Positions 34,553 through 43,267 are shown, numbered from the stretch's first letter. The stretch is 64,000 bases of DNA from Kitasatospora fiedleri (GCF_948472415.1 NZ_OX419519.1:4340001-4404000); one strand, 5' to 3'. Notes: a model not told the origin generated them from the sequence alone. Made by a program: numbers and translations.

Positions 34553-34682
34553 CGGCCTTACGATGGCTGACCCCCTCGGACGAATTCGCTGCGCTCCAAG
34601 GACAGTTGGGCTGTCGTGCCGCTAGGTTCTGGAAAGGCCCGGACGTCCACGGGGGAAGCCTTGAACACTGCCTTACGATCGG
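34553..34682. promoter_or_regulatory. divergent control region of module 1 with direct repeats
   Basis: CCTTACGATGGCTG (about 34557-34570) and CCTTACGATCGGCTG (34671-34685) form a direct repeat 115 bases apart, flanking the regulator start; the second copy lies inside the first codons of the regulator and contains its TTA codon. Such flanking repeats are candidate operators for the autoregulatory HTH protein. Confidence 0.35.
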
Positions 34683-35419
34683 CTGTGTCCGCTGCCGGCC
34701 CCTCACCACGCCAGGTGGCGGGCCGGGTGGGAGTGTCAGGCAAGACCGTTGAACGGTGGCTGTCCGACGGTCGGCTGATTCCTCACGCCCGCAACCGCGA
34801 GGACGCCGCCGAGGCGCTGGGAGTCGACTCAACGATGCTGTGGCCGAAAGCAGTCCGGGATGTGCTCAAGTCCGGCCCGGACCGGGAGATCGTCCGGAGC
34901 TACCCCTACCGATCCTCCTGCCCCTCCGCCGTGTGGGGGGACCTGATCAAGGACGCCCGGACGGACCTCTACTTCGCCGGTTACACCAATTACTTCCTGT
35001 GGCTGGAACAGCCCAACCTGGTCGAGGGCCTGCGGCGGAAGGTGGAGGCCGGCTGCCGCGTCCGGTTCCTGCTGGGCGACCCGGACGGCGAAGTCACCCG
35101 CCAGCGGGAAGCGATCGAGGATGTGGCCCTGACGGTCTCCACGCGTATCAGGATCACCCTGGAGCACCTGGCCCGCCTCGGACCCCTGGAGGGCCTGGAA
35201 GCCCGCTTCTCGGCCCCGCAGGACGCCACGAACCACGTCAGCCTGTCCGTGTTCCGGTTCGACCGTGACGCCCTGGTCACGCCCCACCTCGCCCGCCAGG
35301 TGGGCCACGACTCCCCGCTGATGCACCTGCGCGCGCAGGAGAAGGACGGCATGTGGTCCCGCTTCACCGACCACGCCGAAGAACTCTGGGGACGCGGCAC
35401 GCCCGTTTCGTCGGCCTGA
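34661..35419 (+). CDS. HTH-DUF5919 regulator, module 1 (TTG start, TTA codon)
   Basis: A 252-residue protein. Residues 1-60 are an XRE-like helix-turn-helix (RQVAGRVGVSGKTVERWL). The rest has REIVRSYPYRSSCP, DLYFAGYTNYFLWLEQPNL, GCRVRFLLGDPDGEVT and LVTPHLARQVGHDSPLMHLR, a DUF5919-type domain that looks phospholipase-D-like (the GCRVRFLLGDP strand) but without a clear HKD motif. TTG 34661 is chosen: GGGGGAA lies six bases upstream and the start aligns with the paralogue at 61375, also TTG-Asn. Leu5 is a TTA codon, so translation should need bldA. Divergent from three small genes. Function inferred: DNA-binding sensor. Confidence 0.85.
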   Translation: MNTALRSAVSAAGPSPRQVAGRVGVSGKTVERWLSDGRLIPHARNREDAAEALGVDSTMLWPKAVRDVLKSGPDREIVRSYPYRSSCPSAVWGDLIKDARTDLYFAGYTNYFLWLEQPNLVEGLRRKVEAGCRVRFLLGDPDGEVTRQREAIEDVALTVSTRIRITLEHLARLGPLEGLEARFSAPQDATNHVSLSVFRFDRDALVTPHLARQVGHDSPLMHLRAQEKDGMWSRFTDHAEELWGRGTPVSSA

Positions 35420-35877
35420 CGGACGGTGGGGCGAGACGGCCGCACTGCCAGCAGATCAGCCGCTCATATGCGGGTCAGGCTTGATCGCTTGCACGATCAG
35501 CGGTCCGTCGACGCCCGTGCATCCCCTTCCGAGCGGGCCGAATCTCCAGCGTGCCGCATCGGCGAGGCACTCAGGGGTCCGGCCCGGCGGTGGAACTGGG
35601 CGGTGGTGGTCGTCTGTGCGGAGTCGGCGGTGCGGGAGTGGCGGGGCGGGGCCCGGAGGTCGCGCTGGTTCAGGACGCGGAGACGGCCCCGCCCCGCCAC
35701 GAAGGCGCCTAACCCGTGAATCGCCGTCGCATGCCTGCGGGCCCCGTTCGGCCGGCCGACGCGGGGTCGCGGTCCGGTGGCCGGTCCCGGAGGGGCGGGT
35801 GGGCGCACGGAAGCGGGCCCGCGCCGATGGGCGGGCCCGCTTCCGTGCCTGGTCGTCCGGTGCCGTCGTACCGCCGG
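35420..35877. other. 458-base region without a clear gene
   Basis: No gene with a proper start, ribosome site and codon bias was found. On the minus strand near 35456-35560 there is a short protein-like stretch (FGPLGRGCTGVDGPLIVQAI) that may be the end of a lost gene. Low-complexity GGCGGGGCGGGGCC sequence lies around 35640-35700. The terminator at 35805-35848 closes the region. Confidence 0.5.
35805..35848. terminator. hairpin terminator after the hydrophobic small protein
   Basis: A perfect 18-bp stem, arm GCACGGAAGCGGGCCCGC (35805-35822) pairing with 35831-35848, loop of 8 bases. It is 30 bases past the stop of the minus-strand gene. Confidence 0.88.
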
Positions 35878-36048
35878 TTACCAGCGATACCAGCGGCCGC
35901 GGCTGCCGCCGGCGTTGGTGCCGCGGGCGACGAAGCCCACCACCCAGACCACCAGCACGATGATCGCCACCCACCACAGGGCCTTGAGCGCGAACCCGGC
36001 GCCGAACAGGATCAGCGCCAGCAGCAGGACGAGAAGAAGGGGAACCAT
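35878..36048 (-). CDS. hydrophobic small membrane protein
   Basis: A 56-residue protein with one or two membrane helices (MVPLLLVLLLALILFGAGF, then WWVAIIVLVVWVVGFV) and a short Gly/Arg/Trp tail. ATG 36048 follows GGAGG by six bases; an ATG four codons earlier is less likely. Streptomyces genomes carry several such proteins, often near csbD-like stress genes as here. Function unknown; a membrane stress role is possible. Confidence 0.8.
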   Translation of the reverse strand: MVPLLLVLLLALILFGAGFALKALWWVAIIVLVVWVVGFVARGTNAGGSRGRWYRW

Positions 36049-36198
36049 GGTGACCTCCACGCAGTCGTTGTCGGAGCGCCGGATGCCCCTGAGTCGGCCG
36101 AATATTCACATGAATCAGAACCGTCCGGGCGGGCATGCGCTGGGTCCGACACCACGGTGGGGGCACCGGGGTAGGCGAGCAGCAACGAGGAGGACGCG

Positions 36199-36372
36199 AT
36201 GAGCACGGGCGACAAGATCGGGAACATGGCGGATAAGGCCAAGGGCGCCGTCAAGGAGACCACCGGCAAGGCCGTCGGCAACGAGCGCCTGGAGGCCGAG
36301 GGCAAGGCCGACCAGGCCAAGGGCGACCTCAAGCAGGCCGGCGAGCACGTCAAGGACGCGTTCAAGGACTGA
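36199..36372 (+). CDS. CsbD family stress protein
   Basis: A 57-residue hydrophilic protein, MSTGDKIGNMADKAKGAVKE and on, with the repeated KxKGxxKxxxGK pattern of the CsbD family. These proteins are natively disordered and under general-stress sigma factor control in Bacillus and Streptomyces. ATG 36199 follows GAGGAGG. Divergent from the hydrophobic protein and followed by a strong hairpin. No clear sigma-B type promoter was identified. Confidence 0.92.
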   Translation: MSTGDKIGNMADKAKGAVKETTGKAVGNERLEAEGKADQAKGDLKQAGEHVKDAFKD

Positions 36373-36393
36373 CCGCGGCCGTCCGCGACACGT

Positions 36394-36430
36394 GCGTGGG
36401 GCCCACCCGGCCGTCGGGTGGGCCCCACGC
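36394..36430 (+). terminator. csbD terminator hairpin
   Basis: A perfect 16-bp stem, GCGTGGGGCCCACCCG (36394-36409) with 36415-36430 and a 5-base loop, 22 bases after the stop codon. Confidence 0.9.
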
Positions 36431-36673
36431 GCGTCCGCCCGCCGCGGACCTCGACGGCCCTTCGCGCGGGCGGGCGGACGGGGAGGGGCGTGGACGGTTC
36501 GGCACGCGCTCCCGGTGTGCGCCTGCTTCGCCCCTCCGCTCCCAGGGGGCGTCACCCGCCTCACCGGCAGCCGGGCGGCTGTCCCGACCGGTGACCGGCG
36601 GGAATGATGCCCGGAGAGGGACGGGAACGCCAACGGGGCGCCTCCGCCCCGCACCGGGAAGGAGCGCTCCACC

Positions 36674-37210
36674 ATGCGCACGCACCTGAGGCGAACGCTC
36701 ACCGCGCTGGCCGGCACCGCGGTCCTGCTGCCGGCCGGACAGATCGGCCCCGCGCACGCGGCTCCGCTCTCCACCCTGACCTGCGCCTCGACCTCCACCA
36801 CCACCTACGACCCCCCGATCACCCTGAGCCCGACCACCACCACCCGCACCATCCACCAGGTGTACGGGCCGTGCATGGGCACCGGCGCCGCCGCGGCCGT
36901 CACCGGCGGCACCCACGACGACAGCAACGTCACCCAGCGCTCCTGCCTGCAACTGCTCGCGACCGCCCAGGTGTCCTGGACGATCCACTGGAGCAACGGG
37001 CAGCAGAGCACCGTCACCACCCAGCGCGTCTCCAACCTCGCCGGGGCGGTGTTCACCAACACCTTCACCGGCACCGTCACCAGCGGCCTGCTCGCGGGCC
37101 ACGCCGTCGTGGAGACCATGACCTCCCCCTCCACCCAGATCACCGCCTGCACCCTGGGCGCCGGCAGCGTCAGCAGCCTGGGCGCGGTCCACACCCTGAA
37201 CATCGTCTGA
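36674..37210 (+). CDS. secreted hypothetical protein
   Basis: A 178-residue exported protein. Signal peptide: basic MRTHLRRT, hydrophobic core LTALAGTAVLLPAG, cleavage after AHA (about residue 30). The mature part is Thr/Ser-rich and beta-rich, with four Cys residues (TLTCAST, YGPCMG, RSCLQL, ITACTLG), which may form two disulfides. Start ATG 36674 with GGAAGGAG about 9 bases upstream. No enzymatic motif. Similar small secreted proteins are common and unstudied in Streptomyces. Confidence 0.82.
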   Translation: MRTHLRRTLTALAGTAVLLPAGQIGPAHAAPLSTLTCASTSTTTYDPPITLSPTTTTRTIHQVYGPCMGTGAAAAVTGGTHDDSNVTQRSCLQLLATAQVSWTIHWSNGQQSTVTTQRVSNLAGAVFTNTFTGTVTSGLLAGHAVVETMTSPSTQITACTLGAGSVSSLGAVHTLNIV

Positions 37211-37235
37211 CCGCACGGACTCCGAGGGCCGGACG

Positions 37236-37285
37236 GATCAGCCGGACGGACCGGGCGGACGGACCGGCCGGACGGGCCGGGCGGG
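37236..37285. repeat. 9-base-like CGGACGGxC repeat, intergenic
   Basis: About five imperfect copies of a CGGACGGGC-type unit lie between two secreted-protein genes. The unit is the same kind as in the helicase gene (29296-29385) and at the 3-prime end of the membrane protein gene (28011-28050). Confidence 0.6.
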
Positions 37286-37322
37286 GCAGTGACCTGCGGG
37301 GGGTTCGCTCGTTGGGCAGGGC

Positions 37323-37604
37323 ATGATCAAGCCCAACCGATTCCTGGCCGGCCTGGCGCTCTCCGGCGCGGCCCTCGCCACCGCCCTCGGGGCGGCGCCC
37401 GCCCACGCCGCGGACACCGAGGCCATGGCCCTCGACCAGGTCGCCGACATCGGCCAGCCCGGTGGTCTGATCGGCACCGTCGCCTTCACCGGCACCGGCC
37501 TGCTGACGGGCGTCGAGCCGAAGATGCCGGACCCGCACGCGATCGTGGACGAGGCGAAGAAGCAGAAGGCGGAGGAGGACGCGAAGCAGGCCGCCGGCAA
37601 GTAG
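37323..37604 (+). CDS. small secreted protein
   Basis: A 93-residue exported protein: signal peptide MIKPNRFLAGLALSGAALAT with cleavage after AHA near residue 29, then a short mature chain with GGLIGTVAFTGTGLLTGVEP and a Lys/Glu/Ala-rich charged C-terminal helix. The ribosome site is weak (AGGG five bases upstream). It overlaps nothing and converges on the next gene with a 16-base gap. Function unknown. Confidence 0.72.
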   Translation: MIKPNRFLAGLALSGAALATALGAAPAHAADTEAMALDQVADIGQPGGLIGTVAFTGTGLLTGVEPKMPDPHAIVDEAKKQKAEEDAKQAAGK

Positions 37605-37620
37605 GCGGGCGCGGGGCGGG

Positions 37621-40113
37621 CTACTCCTCGACCTCGGCGACGCCGGTGATCCGGTGCAGGGCGAAGGTGCGGACCTCGTCGGAGAGGTGGTCGTAGGCGG
37701 TGACGAAGCCGCCCTCGACCTTGACGGGGTCGATGACGCGCTGGGAGGAGAGTCCCTCGGCGTTGATGTAGCCGATCCACATGCGTTCGTCGAGCAGGAC
37801 GGCGGTCTGCAGGGCGGCGAGGGTGTCGGCGGCGGCGGTGCGCGGGACGGCCGCGCTCGCCGCGGGGCCGGCGACGGCGTCCTTGCGGACGGCGGTCGCG
37901 GCCCGGTCGCCGGCCCGGATGGCGCGGACGGCGGCGGCGAGCAGGGCGTCGTCGGGGCGGGCGGGGCCGTCCGGGACGGGCAGCGGCGGGGTGCGCGGCG
38001 GGGTGCGGCGGCTGTCGGGACGGGTGATCACGACGTCCCCCTCGGCGGACTCCGCGGCGGGCGCGTAGCCCATGGCGCGCAGGACGGAGAGCAGGGTCTC
38101 CGGCCCGGCCTGGGCGGCGAGCACGGTGGGGGCGAGCAGCCGCAGGCGCAGTTCGGCGGCGCGCCGGTCGGCGAGGACCTCGTCGAGCAGCCGGGGGTCG
38201 TCGCAGCGCAGGTAGGAGGAGGCGGCGCCGACCCGGAGGATGCCGTGCCGGCGGGCCACGTCGTCGATCAGGTAGGCGAGCGGCTGCGGGACGGGCGTGC
38301 GGGAGTGCTGGGCCAGGAACGCCCGCAGGTCGGCGGCGGTGCGTCCGGCGTCGAGGGCGCGGCGGACCGAGCCGGGGGTGAAGCGGTAGACGGTCGCGCC
38401 GCCCTTGGACTCGATGTCGGCGGCCAGCGCGAGGGCCTGGGCGAGCGGGGTGAGCAGCGGGCCGGGGGCGATCGCGGTGAGGTCGGGCTGCAGGATGACG
38501 TGGTCGAGCGGTTCGGGCAGCAGCGGGGCGAGGACGGGCGCCGGGTCGGTGCCGGCGAGCAGGGCGCGGGTGTGGGCGGCGAGGGCGCCGCGGCCGGTGG
38601 CGCCGAGCAGTTCGGCCTCGTGCAGGGTCCACTCGGCGAGCTGGTCGCGCAGGTCGCGGCCGTCCGCGCCGACCGGGCCGCCGCGCAGCGGGCGGTGCCA
38701 GCGCAGGGCGGGCAGCAGGGCGTCGGCGCCGGCGGCGGTGCCGGGCGGGAGTTCGGCGAGCCGGGTCAGGACGGCGCGGCGCACCGACGGGGCGAGGGTG
38801 CGGTCGAGTTCGGGGCCGAGGGCGGCGCGCGGGCGGCCCTTGCCGTCGGGGGTGCCGGTGAGGCGTCCGACCCGGGTGGCGGCGAGCCAGGCGCGGGCGA
38901 GCACGGTCCAGCGTTCGGCGGTGTCCTGCTGGAGCCAGGCGTCGTACCCGGGGGTCGGAGCCCAGACCTCGTCCGCCTCGCCGTCGGGGGCCAACAGCCC
39001 CGCGGTGTGGGCGAGTTCGATCCAGAAGGCGGCGTCCGGCTCGGAGCTCTCCAGCAGGGCGGCGGCCCGCTTGAGGTCGCGCACGCCCAGGCCGCCGGCC
39101 CGCAGGGTGGGCGGTGGGGTGAGGCTCCAGGCTTCGAGGAGTTCCTCGACCAGGCGGACGGCGGTGCCGGCCTGCCCGGCGGCGGTGCGGTCGGCGGTGG
39201 CCGGGTCGCGCGCGACGACGGGGTCGACGACGGGCGGGGCCGGGTCGACGCCGCGGTGGGTGCGTCCGCCGCGCAGGTGCAGGGCGAGTTCGCGGGGCAG
39301 CACGACGGAGCCGGGGCTGGAGGGCAGCAGCAGCCCGCGGGCGAGCAGCCACTCGACGGGGCCGCGGGCGTCCTCGGCGGTGACCTGCCGGGCGGCGTCC
39401 GGGACGGTGCCGGTGGGCGGGCCCCAGACCAGCCGTTCCAGCAGGCCGAGTGCGGCGGGCGGGGCCTGGTCGAGCAGCGCGCCCAGCCGCTTGCGGTCGC
39501 CGAGCAGGGCGGTGAGCGCGGCGACGGCGGTGACCGGGTCGGGGGTGGGCGGCAGTCCGGTGCCGGCCAGTAGCTGCTGGAGGCGGGCGGGCGACATGCC
39601 GACGGTGGCGTCGGCGAAGGTCGGGCCGAGGCCGGTGCGGCCCGGGTTGAGGGCGCTGGGGGCGAGCGCCTCCCGGACGGCGAGGACCAGGCGCAGCGCG
39701 GAGTCCGGGCCCCACAGCAGGGCCTGTTCGCGCAGCCGGGCGAGCGCGGCGGGCAGCGCGGCGGTGACGGCGGCCCGGTCGACGGGCGCGGCGCCGGGGT
39801 GCGGTTTGACCCGGGCGGGCCCGGTCAGCAGGTTCCGCACGGTGGCCTCGGACGCGCCCTCGGGGGCGGCGGCGATCGCCTCGGCGACCTGCAGGGTGAA
39901 CCGGTCGAGCCGCTCCAGGGCGCGCAGCACGGACGCCCGGCTGGAGAGCCGCGCGGACAGCTGGGTGAGGTCGGTCGGCACCGGGTTCAGCAGGTCGGGG
40001 CGGGCCCGGAGCAGCGCGGCGACGGCCCCGTCCTCCCGGCCGCGGAGTTCCTCGGCCAGGGTGCGGGGTGCGGCGGCGCGGGTGCCACGCGGCGCGCTCT
40101 GCGGTGCGGTCAT
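37621..40113 (-). CDS. helicase-associated C-terminal domain protein (Helicase_C_3)
   Basis: An 830-residue soluble protein from ATG 40113. It has a helical N-terminus (LAEELRGREDGAVAALLRAR), two or three winged-helix-like repeats, and a C-terminal HVILQPDLTAIAPGPL region that is the start of the XPB-related helicase-associated domain, ending with SSQRVIDPVKVEGGFVTAYD. There is no Walker A motif, so it is not itself a motor. Proteins of this type often lie near the XPB helicase in Streptomyces, and a complex of the two is a fair guess. The very long upstream extension of the frame is a shadow. Confidence 0.85.
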   Translation of the reverse strand: MTAPQSAPRGTRAAAPRTLAEELRGREDGAVAALLRARPDLLNPVPTDLTQLSARLSSRASVLRALERLDRFTLQVAEAIAAAPEGASEATVRNLLTGPARVKPHPGAAPVDRAAVTAALPAALARLREQALLWGPDSALRLVLAVREALAPSALNPGRTGLGPTFADATVGMSPARLQQLLAGTGLPPTPDPVTAVAALTALLGDRKRLGALLDQAPPAALGLLERLVWGPPTGTVPDAARQVTAEDARGPVEWLLARGLLLPSSPGSVVLPRELALHLRGGRTHRGVDPAPPVVDPVVARDPATADRTAAGQAGTAVRLVEELLEAWSLTPPPTLRAGGLGVRDLKRAAALLESSEPDAAFWIELAHTAGLLAPDGEADEVWAPTPGYDAWLQQDTAERWTVLARAWLAATRVGRLTGTPDGKGRPRAALGPELDRTLAPSVRRAVLTRLAELPPGTAAGADALLPALRWHRPLRGGPVGADGRDLRDQLAEWTLHEAELLGATGRGALAAHTRALLAGTDPAPVLAPLLPEPLDHVILQPDLTAIAPGPLLTPLAQALALAADIESKGGATVYRFTPGSVRRALDAGRTAADLRAFLAQHSRTPVPQPLAYLIDDVARRHGILRVGAASSYLRCDDPRLLDEVLADRRAAELRLRLLAPTVLAAQAGPETLLSVLRAMGYAPAAESAEGDVVITRPDSRRTPPRTPPLPVPDGPARPDDALLAAAVRAIRAGDRAATAVRKDAVAGPAASAAVPRTAAADTLAALQTAVLLDERMWIGYINAEGLSSQRVIDPVKVEGGFVTAYDHLSDEVRTFALHRITGVAEVEE

Positions 40114-40343
40114 CCGGTCCAGACTAGTCAACGCCCCCCGTCGCGGCCCAGAACGGCGGTGGAACTCGGGCTGAACCGGTCCCCGCCCGGCGGTGCGGGC
40201 CGCACCGGGCCCGGGCGTCCGGGGCCCGGCGGGCCGTGCGCCGGGGGCGGACGGGGCCGGGCGGGGCTCGCTTCCGGCGGTCCGGGGTGGGTACCGTCTT
40301 GGTGGGCGGCGGGTACGTGGACGTGAGGGCGGGTGGCGGGGCG

Positions 40344-41303
40344 ATGGCGGACGGCTCGTGGTGGCGCGAGGGCGGATCGGCGGACGGCTCGGAGGGCGGG
40401 GGGAGCGTGTACCTGCCCCGGCCGACGGCGGCCGCGCCGCCCGTCCCCCCGCCTCCGCCGACCCCTCCGGAGGTGCCGGCCCAGGCGCCGCCGAAACCGA
40501 CGCGGGCACCGGCACCCGCAGCCGCACCGGCACCCGCACCGGCACCCGGACCGGCACCCGCACCCGCCGCGCCCGTCGAACCGGACAAGCCGAAGCCGCC
40601 GACCGGGGCGTTCGGGTCCGGCGGGGCGTTCCGGGCCGGGTCGTCGCCGTCCGAGGCCGAGCGGGCCTTCGCGTACTCGGAGAACCCGGACGCCCCGGAC
40701 TTCGGGTTCGGGCAGCCCGGTTGGACCGCGCAGTACTTCGACCTGGCGGAGCCCGAGCCCGAACCGGACCCCGAGCCCGCACCCGACGCGGACCCCGAAC
40801 CCGAGCCGCCCGCGCCCGAGCCCGAACGCCCCCGCCCCGGCCTGGGACGCCTCCTGCTGGGCGCGCTGTTCGGCAGGCCCCCGGCCGCGCCCGAGGCCCC
40901 GCCCGCCCCCGCGGTCGCGGCGGGCGCGGCGGGCGCGGCCGTCGGCGCGGCGGGCGCCCGCAAGCCCGCGCCGCTGCTGCTGCTCGGCGCGGGGCTGCTG
41001 CTGGCCGGGGCGGTGACCGGCCAACTGCTGGTGATGCTGCTCGGCTGGGCGGCGGCGTACCTGTCGAAGGGCTGGACCGACCTGATGAAGAAGTTCGCCG
41101 TGCTCGGCATCCCGCTGATCACGGTGACCGGCCTGACGGTGTGGAACTGGGGCCGCGAGAAGGGGCGTTGGGGCAGCGCGCTGGCCCCGGGCAGCGACGC
41201 GGGCGCCACCACCTGGGCCGCCGCGCCGACCGTCCTGCGGGCCGCGGCGGTGCTGTCGGCGCTGTTCGTGCTGGCGGTGGCGCTGCGCCGCCGCAAGGGG
41301 TAG
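40344..41303 (+). CDS. Pro/Glu-rich membrane protein
   Basis: A 319-residue protein from ATG 40344. A disordered N-terminal half has PAPAPAPG-type repeats (about 50-85) and an EPEPEPDPEP stretch (about 135-160) with a conserved-looking ENPDAPDFGFGQPGW and AQYFDLAEP between. Two membrane segments follow (LLLLGAGLLLAGAVTGQLL; VLGIPLITVTGLTVW) and a last one near the C-terminus (VLRAAAVLSALFVLAVAL). Streptomyces proteins of this build are of unknown role. The Pro-rich part would be cytoplasmic or cell-wall spanning. Confidence 0.75.
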   Translation: MADGSWWREGGSADGSEGGGSVYLPRPTAAAPPVPPPPPTPPEVPAQAPPKPTRAPAPAAAPAPAPAPGPAPAPAAPVEPDKPKPPTGAFGSGGAFRAGSSPSEAERAFAYSENPDAPDFGFGQPGWTAQYFDLAEPEPEPDPEPAPDADPEPEPPAPEPERPRPGLGRLLLGALFGRPPAAPEAPPAPAVAAGAAGAAVGAAGARKPAPLLLLGAGLLLAGAVTGQLLVMLLGWAAAYLSKGWTDLMKKFAVLGIPLITVTGLTVWNWGREKGRWGSALAPGSDAGATTWAAAPTVLRAAAVLSALFVLAVALRRRKG

Positions 41304-41400
41304 CGCCGGGGCGGACGGGAGCGCGGGGCCGGGGTGGTGACGGCGGGTCGGGTGTTTCCCGGGCCGCTCCCCACCGCTCGGCCCCGTCCGTTGCGCCGGG

Positions 41401-42438
41401 TCAGTTCGCGCCGAGGACGTGCAGCAGTTCGGCGATCAGGAAGTGCGCGCCGGTGTAGCCGATGCCCTGGAACCACAGCTGGTCGTCGACCTGGAAGGCG
41501 CGGTGGGCGCGGACGGCGCCCAGGGCCCGCCAGGCGGGGGAGGCGAGGGCGGTGGCCAGGCCGTTGCGGGCGGGGTCGCCGTAGCCCGCGTACAGCAGCA
41601 GGTCGCCGTCGGCCGGGGCGAGCTGGTCGGGGGCGGCCTCGGTGTCGAAGCGGTCGGCGTCCTGCGGGCCGGGGCGGGGCAGGCCGAGGTCGGCCAGCAC
41701 GCTGCCGGGGAAGTTCTGCCGGGCGTACAGCCGGACGGCGGGGGAGCCCTCGACGAACCGGACCAGGCTGATCCGCTGCCCGGCGGCCCCGGCCGCGGCG
41801 AGCGCGGCCTTCGCCTGGTCGACGTGCCGGTCGTACGCGGCGACCACGGCGGCGGCCTGCTCACGGCGGTCCAGGGCGGTGGCGTGCAGCTGGAAGTTCT
41901 CCTTCCAGGGGGCGCCGGTGGTCCGGGTGGCGACGGTCGGGGCGATCGCCCGCAGCGCCGGGAGGTGGTCGGTGTCGCGGGCCAGGTTGGTGAGGATCAG
42001 CTGCGGTCGCAGGGCGGTGATCGCGGCGGTGTCGGGCGCGGCCCCGATGCCGCCGACCACGGCGACCCCGGCGAGCCGGGAGGCGGGCCAGTAGCCGGGC
42101 GGCCCGGCGTCCAGCGGGGCCTTGGCGGCACCGACCGGGGTGATGCCGAGCGTCATCGCGGAGTCCAGCTCGGCGGTGTCCAGGGCGACCACCCGGCGCG
42201 CCCCGCCGGGCACGGTGACCGGCCCGTCCGCGGCGTCCACGGTGATGTCGGGGCGCGGGACGGGGCTGGGCGGCACCGGTGTCGGCGTCGGCGTCGGCGT
42301 CGGCGAACCCGTGCGGACCCCGTCGTCGTCGGCGGTGGGCAGCGGTGAGGCGGTGGGCAGGACGTGCGGGCCGCAACCGGTGAGCAGGGCGGCACCGAGC
42401 CCGGCGAGGGCGGCCCGGCGGGACAGCGGGGGTGGCAC
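41401..42438 (-). CDS. periplasmic-type metal/siderophore-binding lipoprotein (class III)
   Basis: A 345-residue lipoprotein from GTG 42438 (GGAGG six bases upstream). A Tat-like RRAAL and lipobox LLTG-Cys (about 19-23) precede a Thr-Pro linker (TPTPTPTPVPP). The mature part is a helical-backbone binding protein: GGARRVVALDTAELDSAM, GVAVVGGIGAAPD, LILTNLARDTDHLPAL and the ALGAVRAHRAFQVDDQLWF end typical of iron-siderophore binding proteins. No permease or ATPase gene is adjacent, so it may work with distant components. Divergent from the HAD phosphatase. Confidence 0.88.
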   Translation of the reverse strand: MPPPLSRRAALAGLGAALLTGCGPHVLPTASPLPTADDDGVRTGSPTPTPTPTPVPPSPVPRPDITVDAADGPVTVPGGARRVVALDTAELDSAMTLGITPVGAAKAPLDAGPPGYWPASRLAGVAVVGGIGAAPDTAAITALRPQLILTNLARDTDHLPALRAIAPTVATRTTGAPWKENFQLHATALDRREQAAAVVAAYDRHVDQAKAALAAAGAAGQRISLVRFVEGSPAVRLYARQNFPGSVLADLGLPRPGPQDADRFDTEAAPDQLAPADGDLLLYAGYGDPARNGLATALASPAWRALGAVRAHRAFQVDDQLWFQGIGYTGAHFLIAELLHVLGAN

Positions 42439-42557
42439 CTGGGACCTCCTCCGGCGGCACGGTCGGATGCCAGCCAGTATGTCCGCGATGCGGCCCTCCC
42501 CCCGGCTTTTGCGACCGGAAACCCCGCCACTACCCCGCCCGGGTGGCCCCGGCCCCA

Positions 42558-42606
42558 CCACGAAGGCCCCCCACGAAGGCCCCACGAAGGCCCCACGACG
42601 AGGCCC
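42558..42606. repeat. CCACGAAGGCC short tandem repeats
   Basis: Three copies of CCACGAAGGCC and one diverged copy (CCACGACGAGGCC) lie between the divergent lipoprotein and HAD genes, in their promoter region. Confidence 0.8.
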
Positions 42607-42631
42607 GTGGAGTGCTGGTTAGGCTGGCCGC

Positions 42632-43237
42632 ATGGCTCTCACCGTCGGTTTCGACCTCGACATGACGCTCCTCGACACCAGGCCCGGCATCAAGGCCACC
42701 TACGACGTGCTGGCGGCCGAGACCGGGACGGTCATCGACTCCGACCTGGTGGTGAGCCGGCTCGGTCCGCCGCTGGTGCGGGAGTTGGCCAACTGGTACC
42801 CGCCGGAGCGGCTGGACGCGGTGGTGGCGCGGTACCGGGAGCTGTACGTCGAGCACGCCATCGGGCCGGCGCGCGAGCTGCCGGGGGCGCTGGCCGCGGT
42901 GGCCGCGGTGCGGGCGGCGGGCGGGCGGGTGCTGGTGATCACCGGGAAGTGGGAGCCGAACGCCCGGCGGCACCTGGACGGCATCGGGCTGGAGGTGGAC
43001 GTGCTGGTCGGCGACCTGTGGGCGGAGACCAAGGGCGAGGCGCTGCGGGCGCACGGCGCGGACGTCTACGTCGGGGACCACCTGGGGGACATCCGCGGGG
43101 CCCTGGCCGCCGGGGCCGTCGCGGTCGGCGTGGCCACCGGCCCGTACGGCGCCGCCGAGCTGGCCGCGGCCGGGGCGGACGCGGTGCTGGGCGACCTCAC
43201 CGAGTTCCCGGCCTGGCTGGCCGGGCACCTGGGCTGA
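42632..43237 (+). CDS. HAD family hydrolase (phosphoglycolate phosphatase-like)
   Basis: A 201-residue HAD phosphatase. Motif I GFDLDMTLLDT (6-16), motif II VITGKWEPN near 105, and motif IV YVGDHLGDIRGA near 148 are present. In motif I the second Asp is followed by Met rather than Gly (DLDMT), a common tolerated variant. The alpha-helical cap between motifs I and II is of the C1 type. Substrate unknown. ATG 42632. Confidence 0.9.
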   Translation: MALTVGFDLDMTLLDTRPGIKATYDVLAAETGTVIDSDLVVSRLGPPLVRELANWYPPERLDAVVARYRELYVEHAIGPARELPGALAAVAAVRAAGGRVLVITGKWEPNARRHLDGIGLEVDVLVGDLWAETKGEALRAHGADVYVGDHLGDIRGALAAGAVAVGVATGPYGAAELAAAGADAVLGDLTEFPAWLAGHLG

Positions 43238-43267
43238 GCGGCCGGGGGACCGGGGGCCCGGGGGTCG

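Noticed and set aside
35426..35808. Short open frames on both strands between module 1 and the hydrophobic protein
   Set aside because: No ribosome sites, poor codon bias and low-complexity products. I cannot support a gene here.
33302..35900. A complete integrative element or prophage
   Set aside because: Only a dead recombinase fragment is present; no excisionase, replication or structural gene and no flanking direct repeat or tRNA was seen.
36115..36198. A sigma-B promoter for csbD
   Set aside because: GGGTAG at 36169-36174 has no matching -35 at the right distance.
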